Shown piece by piece: positions 9,041 through 17,976 of a stretch of DNA of 64,000 bases (its first letter is position 1; every line of letters starts with the position of its first letter). This stretch comes from Limnohabitans sp. 2KL-51. Lineage in GTDB: Bacteria; Pseudomonadota; Gammaproteobacteria; Burkholderiales; Burkholderiaceae_C. Where the stretch lies: contig NZ_NESJ01000013.1 in the NCBI RefSeq assembly GCF_003063645.1, positions 62,001-126,000 of the forward strand. The letters run 5' to 3'. Below the pieces are notes generated by a model that worked only from the letters and a program-made list of their open reading frames with translations, was not told the DNA's origin and ran no database searches. Position numbers and translations under genes: made by a program.

Positions 9041-10023
9041 CAGTTCACTCCACCAGGAATCGAAGCGGCAATTTGTCGCAATTTGGCGGTTTCGGTGCGG
9101 ATTTCTTGCACCATTTGCTCAGGCGTGCTGCCCACCAGGCTCATGCCCATGCCGTTGAGTTTGCGCTGCACGTCCGGATCGGCCAATGCGGTTTTGACCG
9201 AAGCGTTCAAACGCGCCTGGATGTCGGCAGGCAGGCCTTTGGGGGCAAACAGGCCCACCCAATAGGTCAGGTCGTAACCGGTCAAACCGCCTTCGCTGAG
9301 CGTGGGCACATCCGGGTAACGCGGGTCGCGCACCGAGCTGGTGGTGCCCAGCAGACGGACTTTGCCCGCATCAATTTGCGGTTTGGCAGCGCCATCAAAA
9401 ATGACTTGGCAAACCCCTGCCAACACATCCTGCATGCCGGGGCCAGAGCCTTTGTAGGGCACATGTACCATATCCACCTTGCCCATGGCATTGAACAGCT
9501 CGCCCGCAAAATGCAGACCACTGCCCATGCCCGAGGTGGCGTAGTTGATCTTGCCTTTGTTTTTGGGGTCGCGGGCATAAGCCAGGAATTCGGGCAAGGT
9601 TTTGGCGGGCACCGTTGGGTTGACCACCATCAGCAAACCGTATTTGCCCACCAGAGAAATCGGCGTGAAGTCGCTGACCGGGTCATAAGACAAAGACTTT
9701 TCCACCACCGCCATGTAGGTCTTGGTGCCGTTGGTGGTCATCAGCAACTGGTAACCATCGGGGGCCATTTTGGTGACGGCTTCGCTGCCGATGCGGCCGC
9801 CACCACCGGCACGGTTTTCAATCACGATGTTTTGCCCCAGGTTGCGGGACATGGCCTCGGCAATGATGCGGCTGGCCTGGTCCGAGAAACCGCCTGCGGC
9901 ATACGGCACGATGGCCTTGATGGGTCGCTGTGGGTAGGTTTGAGCCTGAACAGAAGTCAAGCTGGCGCTGGCCAACAGGCCGCAGCCCAGCCAAGCCAGG
10001 AGTTTGCGTTTGGATGCCGTCAT
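9040..10023 (-). CDS. Bug/TctC-family periplasmic solute-binding protein (1)
   Basis: 327 residues. The start MTASKRKLLAWLGCGLLASA gives a classic signal peptide ending in VQA-Q; in-frame codons farther upstream would bury it. The mature part opens with TYPQRPIKAIVPYAAGGFSD, the Bug-family signature, followed by VIENRAGGGGRIGSE. Such proteins bind carboxylates in the periplasm. No tctA or tctB membrane gene is nearby. It is the first gene of the minus-strand operon and is divergent from the IclR regulator. Confidence 0.92.
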   Translation of the reverse strand: MTASKRKLLAWLGCGLLASASLTSVQAQTYPQRPIKAIVPYAAGGFSDQASRIIAEAMSRNLGQNIVIENRAGGGGRIGSEAVTKMAPDGYQLLMTTNGTKTYMAVVEKSLSYDPVSDFTPISLVGKYGLLMVVNPTVPAKTLPEFLAYARDPKNKGKINYATSGMGSGLHFAGELFNAMGKVDMVHVPYKGSGPGMQDVLAGVCQVIFDGAAKPQIDAGKVRLLGTTSSVRDPRYPDVPTLSEGGLTGYDLTYWVGLFAPKGLPADIQARLNASVKTALADPDVQRKLNGMGMSLVGSTPEQMVQEIRTETAKLRQIAASIPGGVN

Positions 10024-10174
10024 TGGAATAACCCCTTTCGGTTGTCTCGTGGTTAGATGTTTCGGGGTTTTCGCTGCCCCGTGCTGCACAACAAAAATAA
10101 GTATGCGTGCCGGTTTTTGGCTTGGCAATCGGGAGATCCCGCTTTGACACACGCAACAGGAGTTGTCGCTCCAA

Positions 10175-10193
10175 TATTCCGAATCGTGGAATA
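10175..10193. promoter_or_regulatory. IclR-type operator, copy 1
   Basis: TATTCC-GAATCGT-GGAATA is a perfect 6-bp inverted repeat with a 7-base spacer, between the divergent tctC and iclR-like genes. The core ATTCC-N7-GGAAT recurs at 11156-11174 in front of the second operon. Autoregulation by the adjacent IclR protein is inferred. Confidence 0.65.
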
Positions 10194-10253
10194 CTTTGTC
10201 TTTTTGACCCACCGACGACACCCTGGCGCTCAGCTGTAGAGCCCTTTCAAGCC

Positions 10254-11096
10254 ATGAACCCTTCCCCGAAAAACGAAGGCGCGCAAAGCATCGCGCGCGC
10301 CGCCTTGCTGCTGCGAACCTTGTCGACTTTCGGCTCGCAGGGCGCGGCACTCATGCAAATCAGCACCCTAACCCAATTGCCCAAGGCCACCGTGCACCGC
10401 ATCCTGTCGGCCATGCTCGATGAGCACCTGGTTGAGCGCCCCTGGGGCACACGCCGCTACCGGCTCGGCCCGGAGGTTTATGCCTTGGGCATGTCGGTGC
10501 TGGACGTGCACGACATCAAAAGCATTGCCCAGCCATCCTTTGAACGTTTGGCCCAGGCCACAGGTGAAACGGTGTACTTGGGGATACGCTGTGGCTACGA
10601 TGCCGTGTGCTTGGACAAGCGTCAGGGCCACCTGCCGCAAAACGCCGAAATCCTGCAGGTGCACAACCGCTGGCCCATGGGCATTGGCTCTTTCAGTCTG
10701 GCGATCCTGTCATTTTTGCCCGACAACGAGATCGCTGACATCCTGGCCTTCCACCGCCTGCGCAGCGGCCAAGACAAGGCCTTCAGCAAAATGGCCAGCG
10801 GCATTCAGAAGACACGCAAAAACGGCTACGCCCTGACCAAAACGCGTTCCGGACGGGGCATATCGGGCATTGCCGTGCCCGTTTTTGACCGGCGTCGCTA
10901 CCCGATTGCCTCCTTGTGCGCCGTGTCCACGCTCGATCGCATGACGGGCAGCTACCTCAGCGATCTGGCGGCCACCTTGGCCCACGAGGCTGACATCATG
11001 TCGGCGCAATACGAGCTGGCCCGCATGAACCCGACCCAAGCCGAAACCTGGCGCACGGCCATCAAGGACCCGCAAAGCCCGCGCATCGCATTCTGA
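10254..11096 (+). CDS. IclR-family transcriptional regulator
   Basis: 280 residues. The N-terminal winged helix-turn-helix (MQISTLTQLPKATVHRILSA, about 35-54) is followed by the IclR effector-binding domain, with GIRCGYDAVCLDKR and GRGISGIAVPVFD. The ATG at 10254 gives the usual length. It sits between two operons pointing away from it on the left and following it on the right, and related palindromes flank it on both sides (10175-10193, 11156-11174). This makes it the likely regulator of the monooxygenase/amidase locus. The effector is unknown; it is probably the substrate or an early acid intermediate. Confidence 0.9.
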   Translation: MNPSPKNEGAQSIARAALLLRTLSTFGSQGAALMQISTLTQLPKATVHRILSAMLDEHLVERPWGTRRYRLGPEVYALGMSVLDVHDIKSIAQPSFERLAQATGETVYLGIRCGYDAVCLDKRQGHLPQNAEILQVHNRWPMGIGSFSLAILSFLPDNEIADILAFHRLRSGQDKAFSKMASGIQKTRKNGYALTKTRSGRGISGIAVPVFDRRRYPIASLCAVSTLDRMTGSYLSDLAATLAHEADIMSAQYELARMNPTQAETWRTAIKDPQSPRIAF

Positions 11097-11155
11097 ATAC
11101 GAGCGGCTTCACCCTTGCACATGACGCAGCAGGCGCATCCAAGGCACAGGTCTGT

Positions 11156-11174
11156 AATTCCACCAGCTGGAATT
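11156..11174. promoter_or_regulatory. IclR-type operator, copy 2
   Basis: AATTCCA-CCAGC-TGGAATT is a perfect inverted repeat sharing ATTCC-N7-GGAAT with copy 1. It ends 6 bases before the -35 box proposed for the tctC-monooxygenase-reductase operon, a position compatible with activation or repression. Confidence 0.65.
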
Positions 11175-11180
11175 TTGAGC

Positions 11181-11209
11181 TTGGTCAATTCACGCGGCCC
11201 TCCTAGAAT
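11181..11209 (+). promoter_or_regulatory. Sigma-70 promoter of the tctC-monooxygenase operon
   Basis: TTGGTC and TAGAAT are separated by 17 bases, 33 bases before the tctC ATG at 11242. The -10 box matches five of six consensus bases. The IclR-type palindrome lies immediately upstream. Confidence 0.5.
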
Positions 11210-11241
11210 CTCGCCACGATAACCAACGCTGGAGACTGTGT

Positions 11242-12210
11242 ATGCAAAAGCTTGTCCGATTTCTCAAATGGAGTGTGCTGGCACCCTTGGCTTTGTGCCT
11301 GGGCGTGGTCCAAGCTCAGGGCTTTCCCAACAAGCCGATCAAGATCGTGGTGCCCTTCGGACCAGGTGGTTCGGGCGACATCACCGCACGCGCCTTTGGC
11401 CAATACCTGGAAGCGCAGTTCAAACAAGGCGTGGTGATCGAGAACCGGGCTGGTGCCAACGGCATCCTGGGCACCGAGGCGGTCAAGAACGCGCCCGCAG
11501 ATGGCTACACCTTGCTGCTGACCACCAACACCACGCTGGCCGCCAACCTGAGCCTTTACAAAAAAGTGCCCTATGACCCCCTGAAAGACTTTGAGCACCT
11601 GGGGCAGTTCGGCACAGCCGCCTCGGTGGCGATGGTCAGCAAGGACTCGGGGATCCGCACACCCGCCGACCTGACGGCCTATGCCAAAGCCAACCCGGGC
11701 AAGGTGTTTTTTGGCCACTACAACTCGGCCTCGCAAATGACCGCCGAAATGTTCAAGGTCAAGACCGGCGCACCCATGACCGGCATTCCTTACAAAAGCA
11801 TCGGCTCGGCCCTGCAAGACTTTTACGGCGGCCAGTTGCAGGTGCTGTTTCTGGAATACCTGCCTGCGATGGCCCACATCGACAACCCCAAAGCCACCGC
11901 CATTGGTGTGACGGGGGCCACCCGTTTCAAGCCCTGGCCCAACGTGCCCGCCATTGGCGAGACCTATGCGGGCTATGAACTGGGCTTCTTTCTGGGTCTG
12001 GCCGCACCGGCTGGCACCCCGCCCGACGTGGTGCGCAGACTGGATGGGGCCATCAGCTCCGCACTGAAAGATGAGGCCTTTTTGGCGCGTTTAGCGCAAT
12101 TGGGCTTGGAGCCCTCCAAGGTATCCAAGGCCGAATATCCTCGCTTCATTCAAAGTGAAATCACCCGCTGGGCACAGGTCATCAAAGACGCTGGCATCAA
12201 GCCTGAGTGA
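11242..12210 (+). CDS. Bug/TctC-family periplasmic solute-binding protein (2)
   Basis: 322 residues. The signal peptide is KLVRFLKWSVLAPLALCLG, cleaved after VQA. The mature part begins GFPNKPIKIVVPFGPGGSGD, the Bug signature, followed by VIENRAGANGILGTE. TGGAGA lies about 8 bases upstream of the ATG. It leads a three-gene operon with the monooxygenase (36 bases on) and the flavin reductase, so it probably captures the compound they degrade. It has no cognate TctAB here. Confidence 0.92.
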   Translation: MQKLVRFLKWSVLAPLALCLGVVQAQGFPNKPIKIVVPFGPGGSGDITARAFGQYLEAQFKQGVVIENRAGANGILGTEAVKNAPADGYTLLLTTNTTLAANLSLYKKVPYDPLKDFEHLGQFGTAASVAMVSKDSGIRTPADLTAYAKANPGKVFFGHYNSASQMTAEMFKVKTGAPMTGIPYKSIGSALQDFYGGQLQVLFLEYLPAMAHIDNPKATAIGVTGATRFKPWPNVPAIGETYAGYELGFFLGLAAPAGTPPDVVRRLDGAISSALKDEAFLARLAQLGLEPSKVSKAEYPRFIQSEITRWAQVIKDAGIKPE

Positions 12211-12246
12211 ATCTGCATTTTTCAAAAATCAACGACAGGACCCGCC

Positions 12247-13389
12247 ATGCGCCTAGGCTACTTCACCATGCCCCTGCATCCCTTCGAGCGGGACACCACA
12301 GAGACCTTGCACGAGGACCGGCAGACCATCATCCTGGCCGACAAGCTGGGGTTTTACGACGCGTTTGTGGGCGAGCACCTCACTGACAAAGCCGAAAACG
12401 TGACCAACAGCCTGTTATTCCTGGCCACCTTGATCCCGGAAACCAAGACCATCAAACTGGGCAGCGGCACCTCCAACTTGTCGCACTCGCACCCCACACT
12501 GCTGGCCTCACAGGCGGCCATGTTTGACCACTTGGCCAAGGGCCGTTTCATCTTTGGTATCAGCCCTGGGGCCTTGGCATCCGACGCCGAAGCCTTGGGC
12601 ATCCTCGACCAAGACCGCAACAAAATGTTCGCCGAGGCCATCGATGTGATCCTGGCCATTTGGGAGCGCGAGCCGCCTTACAACATCGACTTTCCGGACA
12701 ACCGCTTCAAGGTCAGCACCCAGGTCACCTCTGTCCCCGCGATCGGTCGGGGCTACTTGATGAAGCCTTTCCAAAGTCCCCTGCCAGAAATTGTCGGCAC
12801 GGTGGTGGCGCCCCACTCCAAAGGCGTGATCGCCATGGGCAAGCGCAACTTTCACCCCATGTCGGCCAACTTTTTGATGGACCATTGGCTGGCCAGCCAT
12901 TGGGACAATTACTGCGAAGGCAAAACCTCCGTCAATGAAGTGGCCAACCCGGCCGACTGGCGCGTGGCTCGCACCATTTTCGTGAGCGACGATGCCGCAA
13001 CAGCCAACCGATATGGCCGCGCGGACGCCAACAGCCCTTACCGTTATTACTACCGCCAAATGCTGACCAAGATGATGATGTCCAAGCGCCACGTCATCTT
13101 CAAAAAACACGCGGACGAAGACGACAGCCATGTCACGCTGGACCGCCTGCTCGACGAGTTGGTGATCACCGGCACCGTGAACGAAGTGACCGACAAGATT
13201 CTGGCTTTGCGTGAGAAGGCTGGCCCCTTTGGCGAAATCGTTTACGCCGGCATGGACCTGGTCGACCCCCAGTTGGGACGCCGCTCGATGGAGCTGATGG
13301 CCAACGAAGTCATGCCCCGTGTCAACCAGGCGCTGGGCTTGGGCTCGGCCATCAACGTGGACGCGCCCTTGGAAACGGCTGCGGCATGA
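12247..13389 (+). CDS. Luciferase-like (LLM) flavin-dependent monooxygenase
   Basis: 380 residues. The bacterial luciferase-like TIM barrel begins MRLGYFTMPLHPFERD, with GFYDAFVGEHLTD and KTIKLGSGTSNLSHSHP as typical flavin-contact regions and GRFIFGISPGAL after them. The family uses reduced FMN from a partner reductase to oxygenate its substrate, and that reductase is encoded next with a 4-base overlap. Size and pairing resemble RutA/RutF (uracil ring opening) and PyrA/PyrE (pyridine ring cleavage). AGGA lies 8 bases upstream of the ATG. The substrate is unproven; amidase-type hydrolases across the regulator favour an N-containing ring or amide. Confidence 0.9.
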   Translation: MRLGYFTMPLHPFERDTTETLHEDRQTIILADKLGFYDAFVGEHLTDKAENVTNSLLFLATLIPETKTIKLGSGTSNLSHSHPTLLASQAAMFDHLAKGRFIFGISPGALASDAEALGILDQDRNKMFAEAIDVILAIWEREPPYNIDFPDNRFKVSTQVTSVPAIGRGYLMKPFQSPLPEIVGTVVAPHSKGVIAMGKRNFHPMSANFLMDHWLASHWDNYCEGKTSVNEVANPADWRVARTIFVSDDAATANRYGRADANSPYRYYYRQMLTKMMMSKRHVIFKKHADEDDSHVTLDRLLDELVITGTVNEVTDKILALREKAGPFGEIVYAGMDLVDPQLGRRSMELMANEVMPRVNQALGLGSAINVDAPLETAAA

Positions 13390-13895
13390 CCCCTCAAGCC
13401 TTCAAGCAGTTGATGCGCTTGCACCCGGCGGCAGTGAATATCATCGCCACCGGCAAAACGCCGTACCGCACGGGCATGACGGTTTCGGCCTTCATGTCTT
13501 TGGGCGTGGAGCCGCCCACGGTGGTCTGCGCCATCAACCGCAACGCCTTCAGCTACGCGCACATGGCCGACAACCAGGTGTTCAGTGTGAACACGCTGGC
13601 GGTCGAACACATCGCGCTGGCCAAATTGTTTGCCGGTCAAGCCCAGGTGTTTGGCGATGAACGCTTTGACGAGCAGCAATGGGGCTCATTTGATTCGGGT
13701 TCACCTTGCTTGCGCGATGCGGTCATAAGCCTGGAGTGTCGTTTGATTCGGCAGGTGCAGGAAAGCACGCACTGCCTCATGGTGGGTGAAGTCATTTCCG
13801 GCCATTACAACGACGCCGCCTTGCCCTTGCTGTACCGCGATGGCCAATGGGTCACCACCAGCGACGACCTGCTGATGACGCCTGTTGAACCTTGA
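13386..13895 (+). CDS. Flavin reductase (FMN-binding split barrel)
   Basis: 169 residues of the flavin reductase-like split-barrel family: VNIIATGKTPYRTGMTVSAFMSL (about 17-39) and PPTVVCAINRNAFS are the flavin-contact segments. It reduces free FMN or FAD with NAD(P)H and hands it to a monooxygenase. The start codon overlaps the LLM stop (ATGA), so the two are translationally coupled and probably form a two-component monooxygenase. The gene ends 32 bases before the convergent CoA-transferase operon. Confidence 0.9.
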   Translation: MTPQAFKQLMRLHPAAVNIIATGKTPYRTGMTVSAFMSLGVEPPTVVCAINRNAFSYAHMADNQVFSVNTLAVEHIALAKLFAGQAQVFGDERFDEQQWGSFDSGSPCLRDAVISLECRLIRQVQESTHCLMVGEVISGHYNDAALPLLYRDGQWVTTSDDLLMTPVEP

Positions 13896-13927
13896 ACTAC
13901 AAGCCTTGAATACGCCGCACGCCGGGT

Positions 13928-14572
13928 TCAGGCCGCCTTGAGCGGCAGTCCAATCAGCGCCGACAATTCCTCGAGCCCCAAGCCCTCGACCTTGTCAATG
14001 ACCACCAGGCCTTGTGGCGTGCACGCCAGCGTAGCCAAGTCGGTGTAGACCCTTTTGACACAGCCAATGCCCGTCAGCGGATAGCTGCAAGCCTGCACCA
14101 GTTTGCTTTGGCCCTGTTTGGTCAGCAGGTCCATCATCACCCAGGTTTGTTTGGCCCCAATGGCCAGGTCCATGGCCCCACCGACCGCCGGAATGGCTTC
14201 GGGCTCACCCGTGTGCCAGTTGGCCAGATCGCCCGTGGCGCTGACCTGAAAAGCCCCCAACACGCAGATGTCCAGGTGCCCGCCGCGCATCATGGCAAAG
14301 CTGTCAGCGTGGTGAAAATACGCGCCACCCGGCAACAACGTCACCGGCTGTTTGCCCGCGTTGATCAGGTCGTAATCTTCCAGCCCCTTGGCCGGTGCCG
14401 GGCCCATGCCCAAGATGCCGTTTTCGCTGTGCAACAGCACCTCGCGGTCGGCGGGAATGTGGTTGGCCACCAAGGTGGGTTGGCCAATGCCCAGGTTCAC
14501 GGTGGCCCCTTCGGGAATGTCTTGCGCCACGCGGGCGGCCAACTCGTCTTTGCTGCGTCGGGTGTAGCTCAT
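13928..14572 (-). CDS. scoB: 3-oxoacid CoA-transferase, subunit B
   Basis: 214 residues of the family I CoA-transferase beta subunit. GATVNLGIGQPTLVANHI opens the protein and HSENGILGMGPAP contains the catalytic glutamate in the conserved SENG motif. With subunit A it moves CoA from succinyl-CoA (or another donor) to a 3-oxoacid. Its start overlaps the subunit A stop by 4 bases. Whether the substrate is acetoacetate or 3-oxoadipate (PcaJ) cannot be settled from sequence. Confidence 0.92.
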   Translation of the reverse strand: MSYTRRSKDELAARVAQDIPEGATVNLGIGQPTLVANHIPADREVLLHSENGILGMGPAPAKGLEDYDLINAGKQPVTLLPGGAYFHHADSFAMMRGGHLDICVLGAFQVSATGDLANWHTGEPEAIPAVGGAMDLAIGAKQTWVMMDLLTKQGQSKLVQACSYPLTGIGCVKRVYTDLATLACTPQGLVVIDKVEGLGLEELSALIGLPLKAA

Positions 14573-15279
14573 GCTTTGATGCCTCCGGCCTGTGTGGCCA
14601 CACGGTCGATCTTGACCACCGCTTGCACAAAAATGCCAGGCGTGACCACGGTCTCGGGGTCCAGCTCGCCCAAAGCCACTTGCTCGTGCACCGTGGCCAC
14701 GGTTTTGCGTGCCGCCATGGCCATGATGGGCCCAAAATTGCGCGCCGCTTTGCGGTAAGTGAGGTTGCCCCAGCGGTCGCCGCGCTCGGCCTTGATCAAA
14801 GCCAGGTCGGCGTGGATGGGCGTTTCATACACGTACATGCGGCCGTCGATCTCTCGGGTTTCCTTGAGCGAGCCATCGGCGTGTTTGGCCAGCTCGGTGC
14901 CGTACCCTGTGGGCGTGAAAAACCCGCCAATGCCCGCGCCAGCCGCCCGAATGCGCTCGGCCAAATTGCCCTGGGGCACCAGCTCCAGCTCGATCTGGCC
15001 CGAACGGTACAAACCATCGAATACATAAGAGTCAGTTTGCCGGGGGAAACTGCAAATGACCTTGCGCACCCGACCCGCCTTGAGCAAAGCCGCCAGGCCT
15101 TGCTCGGCGTTACCCGCATTGTTGTTGACCAGCGTCAGGTCACGCGCGCCTTGCGCCAGCAGGCCCTCAATGAGCTCGTCAGGAATGCCTGCCGTGCCAA
15201 AACCGCCAATCATGACGGTGGCCCCATCGGCGGTGTCGGCCAGGGCTTCTCTGACCGAGGAAACAAACTTGTTGATCAT
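14569..15279 (-). CDS. scoA: 3-oxoacid CoA-transferase, subunit A
   Basis: 236 residues of the family I CoA-transferase alpha subunit. The start MINKFVSSVREALADTADGA fits the family; upstream in-frame codons are not conserved. GGFGTAGIPDELIEGL is the glycine-rich CoA loop, followed by LTLVNNNAGNAEQGLA and GGFFTPTGYGT. The subunit pairs with ScoB, which overlaps it by 4 bases. A divergent Bug-family receptor gene begins 189 bases away. Confidence 0.92.
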   Translation of the reverse strand: MINKFVSSVREALADTADGATVMIGGFGTAGIPDELIEGLLAQGARDLTLVNNNAGNAEQGLAALLKAGRVRKVICSFPRQTDSYVFDGLYRSGQIELELVPQGNLAERIRAAGAGIGGFFTPTGYGTELAKHADGSLKETREIDGRMYVYETPIHADLALIKAERGDRWGNLTYRKAARNFGPIMAMAARKTVATVHEQVALGELDPETVVTPGIFVQAVVKIDRVATQAGGIKA

Positions 15280-15468
15280 GTTTGAAGTGCACCAGATTGA
15301 ATCGCAAAGCACAGTTTGCAGACTTAGATTTTCACAGCACAAAGTCCAGCACAGAGGCACGTGGGTGACTAGCTCAAAGACCCCGCATACCCTGGGGGTT
15401 GTCACCTGAATGGCAGTCACAGACGAGTTGATGTCTCAGGATGGGGCATTTTGTGAAAGGACATTGCC

Positions 15469-16485
15469 ATGTTGCCCCACGCCATTCGCACTTCAAACGC
15501 CCCTCGGACACGCCGCCTTTTGCTGGGCCATGCCCTGTTGGGCGCGTGCTTGTTGACCGGTCTTGGCAGCGCACAAGCCCAGGCCACCTATCCTCAAAAG
15601 CCCATCCTGATGGTGGTACCACAAGCGGCTGGTGGCACCAACGACATTGTCGGTCGCCTGGTCAGCCAAAAGCTTTCCGAAGTGCTCGGCTCCCCTGTGG
15701 CAGTAGAAAACCGGCCTGGCGCGGGTGGCAACATTGGCACCCAGTTTGCCGCCAAGGCCCCCAAGGACGGTTACACCCTGCTCATGACCATCAGCAGCAG
15801 CCAGGCCATCAACCCGGCCCTGTACAAGAATCCAGGCTTTGATCCTGTGAAGGATTTCAAACCTGTGGCCTTGATCGGTGCCGTGCCCAATGTGCTGCTG
15901 GCCCATCCAAGCTTCAGCGGCAAAACGGTGCAGGACCTGATCGCTACCGCCAAAACCAAACCCGGTCAGCTGCAATATGCCTCGGCGGGCAACGGCACGC
16001 TGAACCACCTGCTGGGCGAAATGCTCAACAGCATGGCGGGTATTCAGTTGCAGCATGTGCCCTACAAGGGTGTTGCCCCCGCCATGAACGATGTGCTGGG
16101 CGGTCAATTGCCTTTCGTGTTTGCCAGCCTGCCCGCATCGCTGAGCCACATCAAGGCCGGCAAGCTCAAAGCCCTGGCGGTGAGCAGCCCGCGCCGCTCT
16201 CCGGCCCTGCCTGATGTGCCCGCTCTGGCAGAGTCGGTGCCCGGTTATGCCGGCACCTTGTGGATCGGTCTGTTCAGCCCGGCAGGCGTGCCAGCAGAAG
16301 TCTCTGCCAAACTGAACGACGCCATGGGCAAAACGCTCGCAGCCAAGGACCTGCGTGACAAACTCGAACAGCAAGGCGTGGAGTTGGCGGCCCCCACTTC
16401 ATCAGAACAGTTTGCCGCTTTGCTCAACGAAGACATTGTTCGCTGGGCACAAATTGTCAAATCATCGGGTGCGGCCATTGATTGA
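15469..16485 (+). CDS. Bug/TctC-family periplasmic solute-binding protein (3)
   Basis: 338 residues. A basic N terminus (RTSNAPRTRR) precedes the hydrophobic core LLLGHALLGACLLTGLGSA and cleavage near AQA. The mature part has YPQKPILMVVPQAAGGTNDI and VENRPGAGGNIGTQ, the Bug signature. GAAAGGACA lies upstream of the ATG. It is divergent from scoAB and convergent with cynS. The ligand is presumably a carboxylate. Confidence 0.9.
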   Translation: MLPHAIRTSNAPRTRRLLLGHALLGACLLTGLGSAQAQATYPQKPILMVVPQAAGGTNDIVGRLVSQKLSEVLGSPVAVENRPGAGGNIGTQFAAKAPKDGYTLLMTISSSQAINPALYKNPGFDPVKDFKPVALIGAVPNVLLAHPSFSGKTVQDLIATAKTKPGQLQYASAGNGTLNHLLGEMLNSMAGIQLQHVPYKGVAPAMNDVLGGQLPFVFASLPASLSHIKAGKLKALAVSSPRRSPALPDVPALAESVPGYAGTLWIGLFSPAGVPAEVSAKLNDAMGKTLAAKDLRDKLEQQGVELAAPTSSEQFAALLNEDIVRWAQIVKSSGAAID

Positions 16486-16610
16486 TCGCCACGCCTGGCG
16501 TCCTGCATTCAATTATTCTGACGACTCCCACCAAGTAGGAGACAACATAAAACACCGCATTGAATTGGCATTGACCCGGTGACTGTGACTTTACTTTTAC
16601 AGCGTCTTTG

Positions 16611-17054
16611 TCAGTACTGCTTGTAAGGCAAGAACTTGCCCGACAGCACCACATTCACGCGGTCACCCTTGGGGTCGGGTTGGCGCACGATGTCCATGCT
16701 GAAGTCAATGGCGCTCATGATGCCGTCGCCAAACTCTTCGTGGATCAGTTCCTTGATGGTGGTGCCATAGACGCTGACGATTTCGTACCAGCGGTAGATC
16801 AGCGGGTCGGTGGGGACCTGGCTGGGCAGCGAGCCTTTGTAGGGCACGACTTGCAGCCATTTGATCTCTTCGGCGGTCAGGCCAAAGATCTTGCCGATGA
16901 TCTTGGCCTGCTTGGCATCAAAGGTCATTTGGCCCAAGCAACCGGCGGTGACCCATTCTTTGGACAGACCGACTTTGTCGGCCACGTCGCTCCACTTTAT
17001 GCCCTTGGACACTTTGGCTGTGATGATTTTTTCGGTGATGTCTAAACGGTTCAT
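16611..17054 (-). CDS. cynS: Cyanate hydratase (cyanase)
   Basis: 147 residues, close to the 156 of E. coli CynS. The enzyme converts cyanate plus bicarbonate to ammonia and carbon dioxide. The catalytic residues are all present at an offset of -8: R88, E91 and S114, in LIYRWYEIVS and GIMSAIDFS. The N-terminal helical domain (ITAKVSKGIKWSDVADKVGL) is also canonical. AAGAGGTC lies upstream of the ATG at 17054. It is the last gene of an operon with an ABC transporter of the nitrate/cyanate family, which supports a cyanate role for the whole unit. Confidence 0.97.
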   Translation of the reverse strand: MNRLDITEKIITAKVSKGIKWSDVADKVGLSKEWVTAGCLGQMTFDAKQAKIIGKIFGLTAEEIKWLQVVPYKGSLPSQVPTDPLIYRWYEIVSVYGTTIKELIHEEFGDGIMSAIDFSMDIVRQPDPKGDRVNVVLSGKFLPYKQY

Positions 17055-17100
17055 GAATGACCTCTTGAGGGGGGTTGGTAAAAAATAGGGGGAAAACAAT

Positions 17101-17976
17101 TCAATGGGCTTTGGCGCGGGACACCAAAAAGTCGACGATGTGGTTGCGCATGTCGTAGTAGCCGCTCAGGTGGTGCAGCTGGGCTCGGGTGCGCTCACGC
17201 GGCAGCGGGTTGACCACCACTTCGGCCAAGCCGCCGGGCACATAGCTGCCGCCCGACTCGTTGCCGTTGCTCATGAGCAGGATGCGGTCGGACAGCAAAA
17301 TCGCTTCGTCCACGTCATGCGTGATCATGAAGACCGTTTGCTGCGTCTGGCGCACGATGGTCATCAGCTCGTCCTGGATGGTGCCGCGTGTGAGGGCATC
17401 GAGCGCGCCAAAAGGCTCGTCCAGCAGCAGCATCTTGGGCTGGATGGCAAAGGCTCGGGCAATGCCCACGCGCTGCTTCATGCCGCCTGACAGCTGGCTG
17501 GGTTTTTTGTCGATGGCGTGCAGCAAGCCCACCATGCCCACATGCTTTTCCACATGCAGATTGACCTGCGGTGCTTTCCAGTCGGGCCACTTGGACCGCA
17601 CGGCAAACGCGATGTTTTGCCGCACCGTGAGCCAAGGCATGAGCGCATGGCTTTGGAACACAACCCCGCGCTCGAGGCTCGGACCGGCGATCTCGCGCCC
17701 ATCCATGAAGGCATGGCCCGTGGTGGCGGTGTCCAAGCCCGCGAGCACGTTCAAGATGGTGGTCTTGCCGCAGCCTGAATGGCCGATGATGCAGACGAAC
17801 TCGCCTTTGTCGATGTTGAAGGACACGTCCGAAAACACTGGCTTGTCGCTTTGGTAGGCCTTGCCCAGTTTTTCGATTTTGAGGAAAGCGTTCATGGCTT
17901 TGGCCTTGGGTTGGGGTGCATGGATGTGGGATGGCAAAGGTGCGATCAGCTCACGTTCAGTGGTTTCACTCCACAT
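17101..17976 (-). CDS. Nitrate/cyanate-type ABC transporter, ATP-binding protein
   Basis: 291 residues (263 if translation starts at 17895). It has Walker A GHSGCGKTT, signature LSGGMKQR, Walker B MLLLDEPFGALD and the H-loop ITHDVDEA, all of the NrtD/TauB/SsuB subfamily. The start at 17976 is preceded by AAGGCGGTGA and overlaps the permease stop by 11 bases; the start at 17895 fits the usual length of the subfamily better, so the choice is open. It energises import by the permease and receptor upstream and is followed 46 bases later by cynS. Confidence 0.93.
   Translation of the reverse strand: MWSETTERELIAPLPSHIHAPQPKAKAMNAFLKIEKLGKAYQSDKPVFSDVSFNIDKGEFVCIIGHSGCGKTTILNVLAGLDTATTGHAFMDGREIAGPSLERGVVFQSHALMPWLTVRQNIAFAVRSKWPDWKAPQVNLHVEKHVGMVGLLHAIDKKPSQLSGGMKQRVGIARAFAIQPKMLLLDEPFGALDALTRGTIQDELMTIVRQTQQTVFMITHDVDEAILLSDRILLMSNGNESGGSYVPGGLAEVVVNPLPRERTRAQLHHLSGYYDMRNHIVDFLVSRAKAH

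Noticed and set aside
16486..16610. Terminator between the convergent tctC and cynS genes
   Set aside because: Only short, poorly spaced complementary segments are present and no T run follows.
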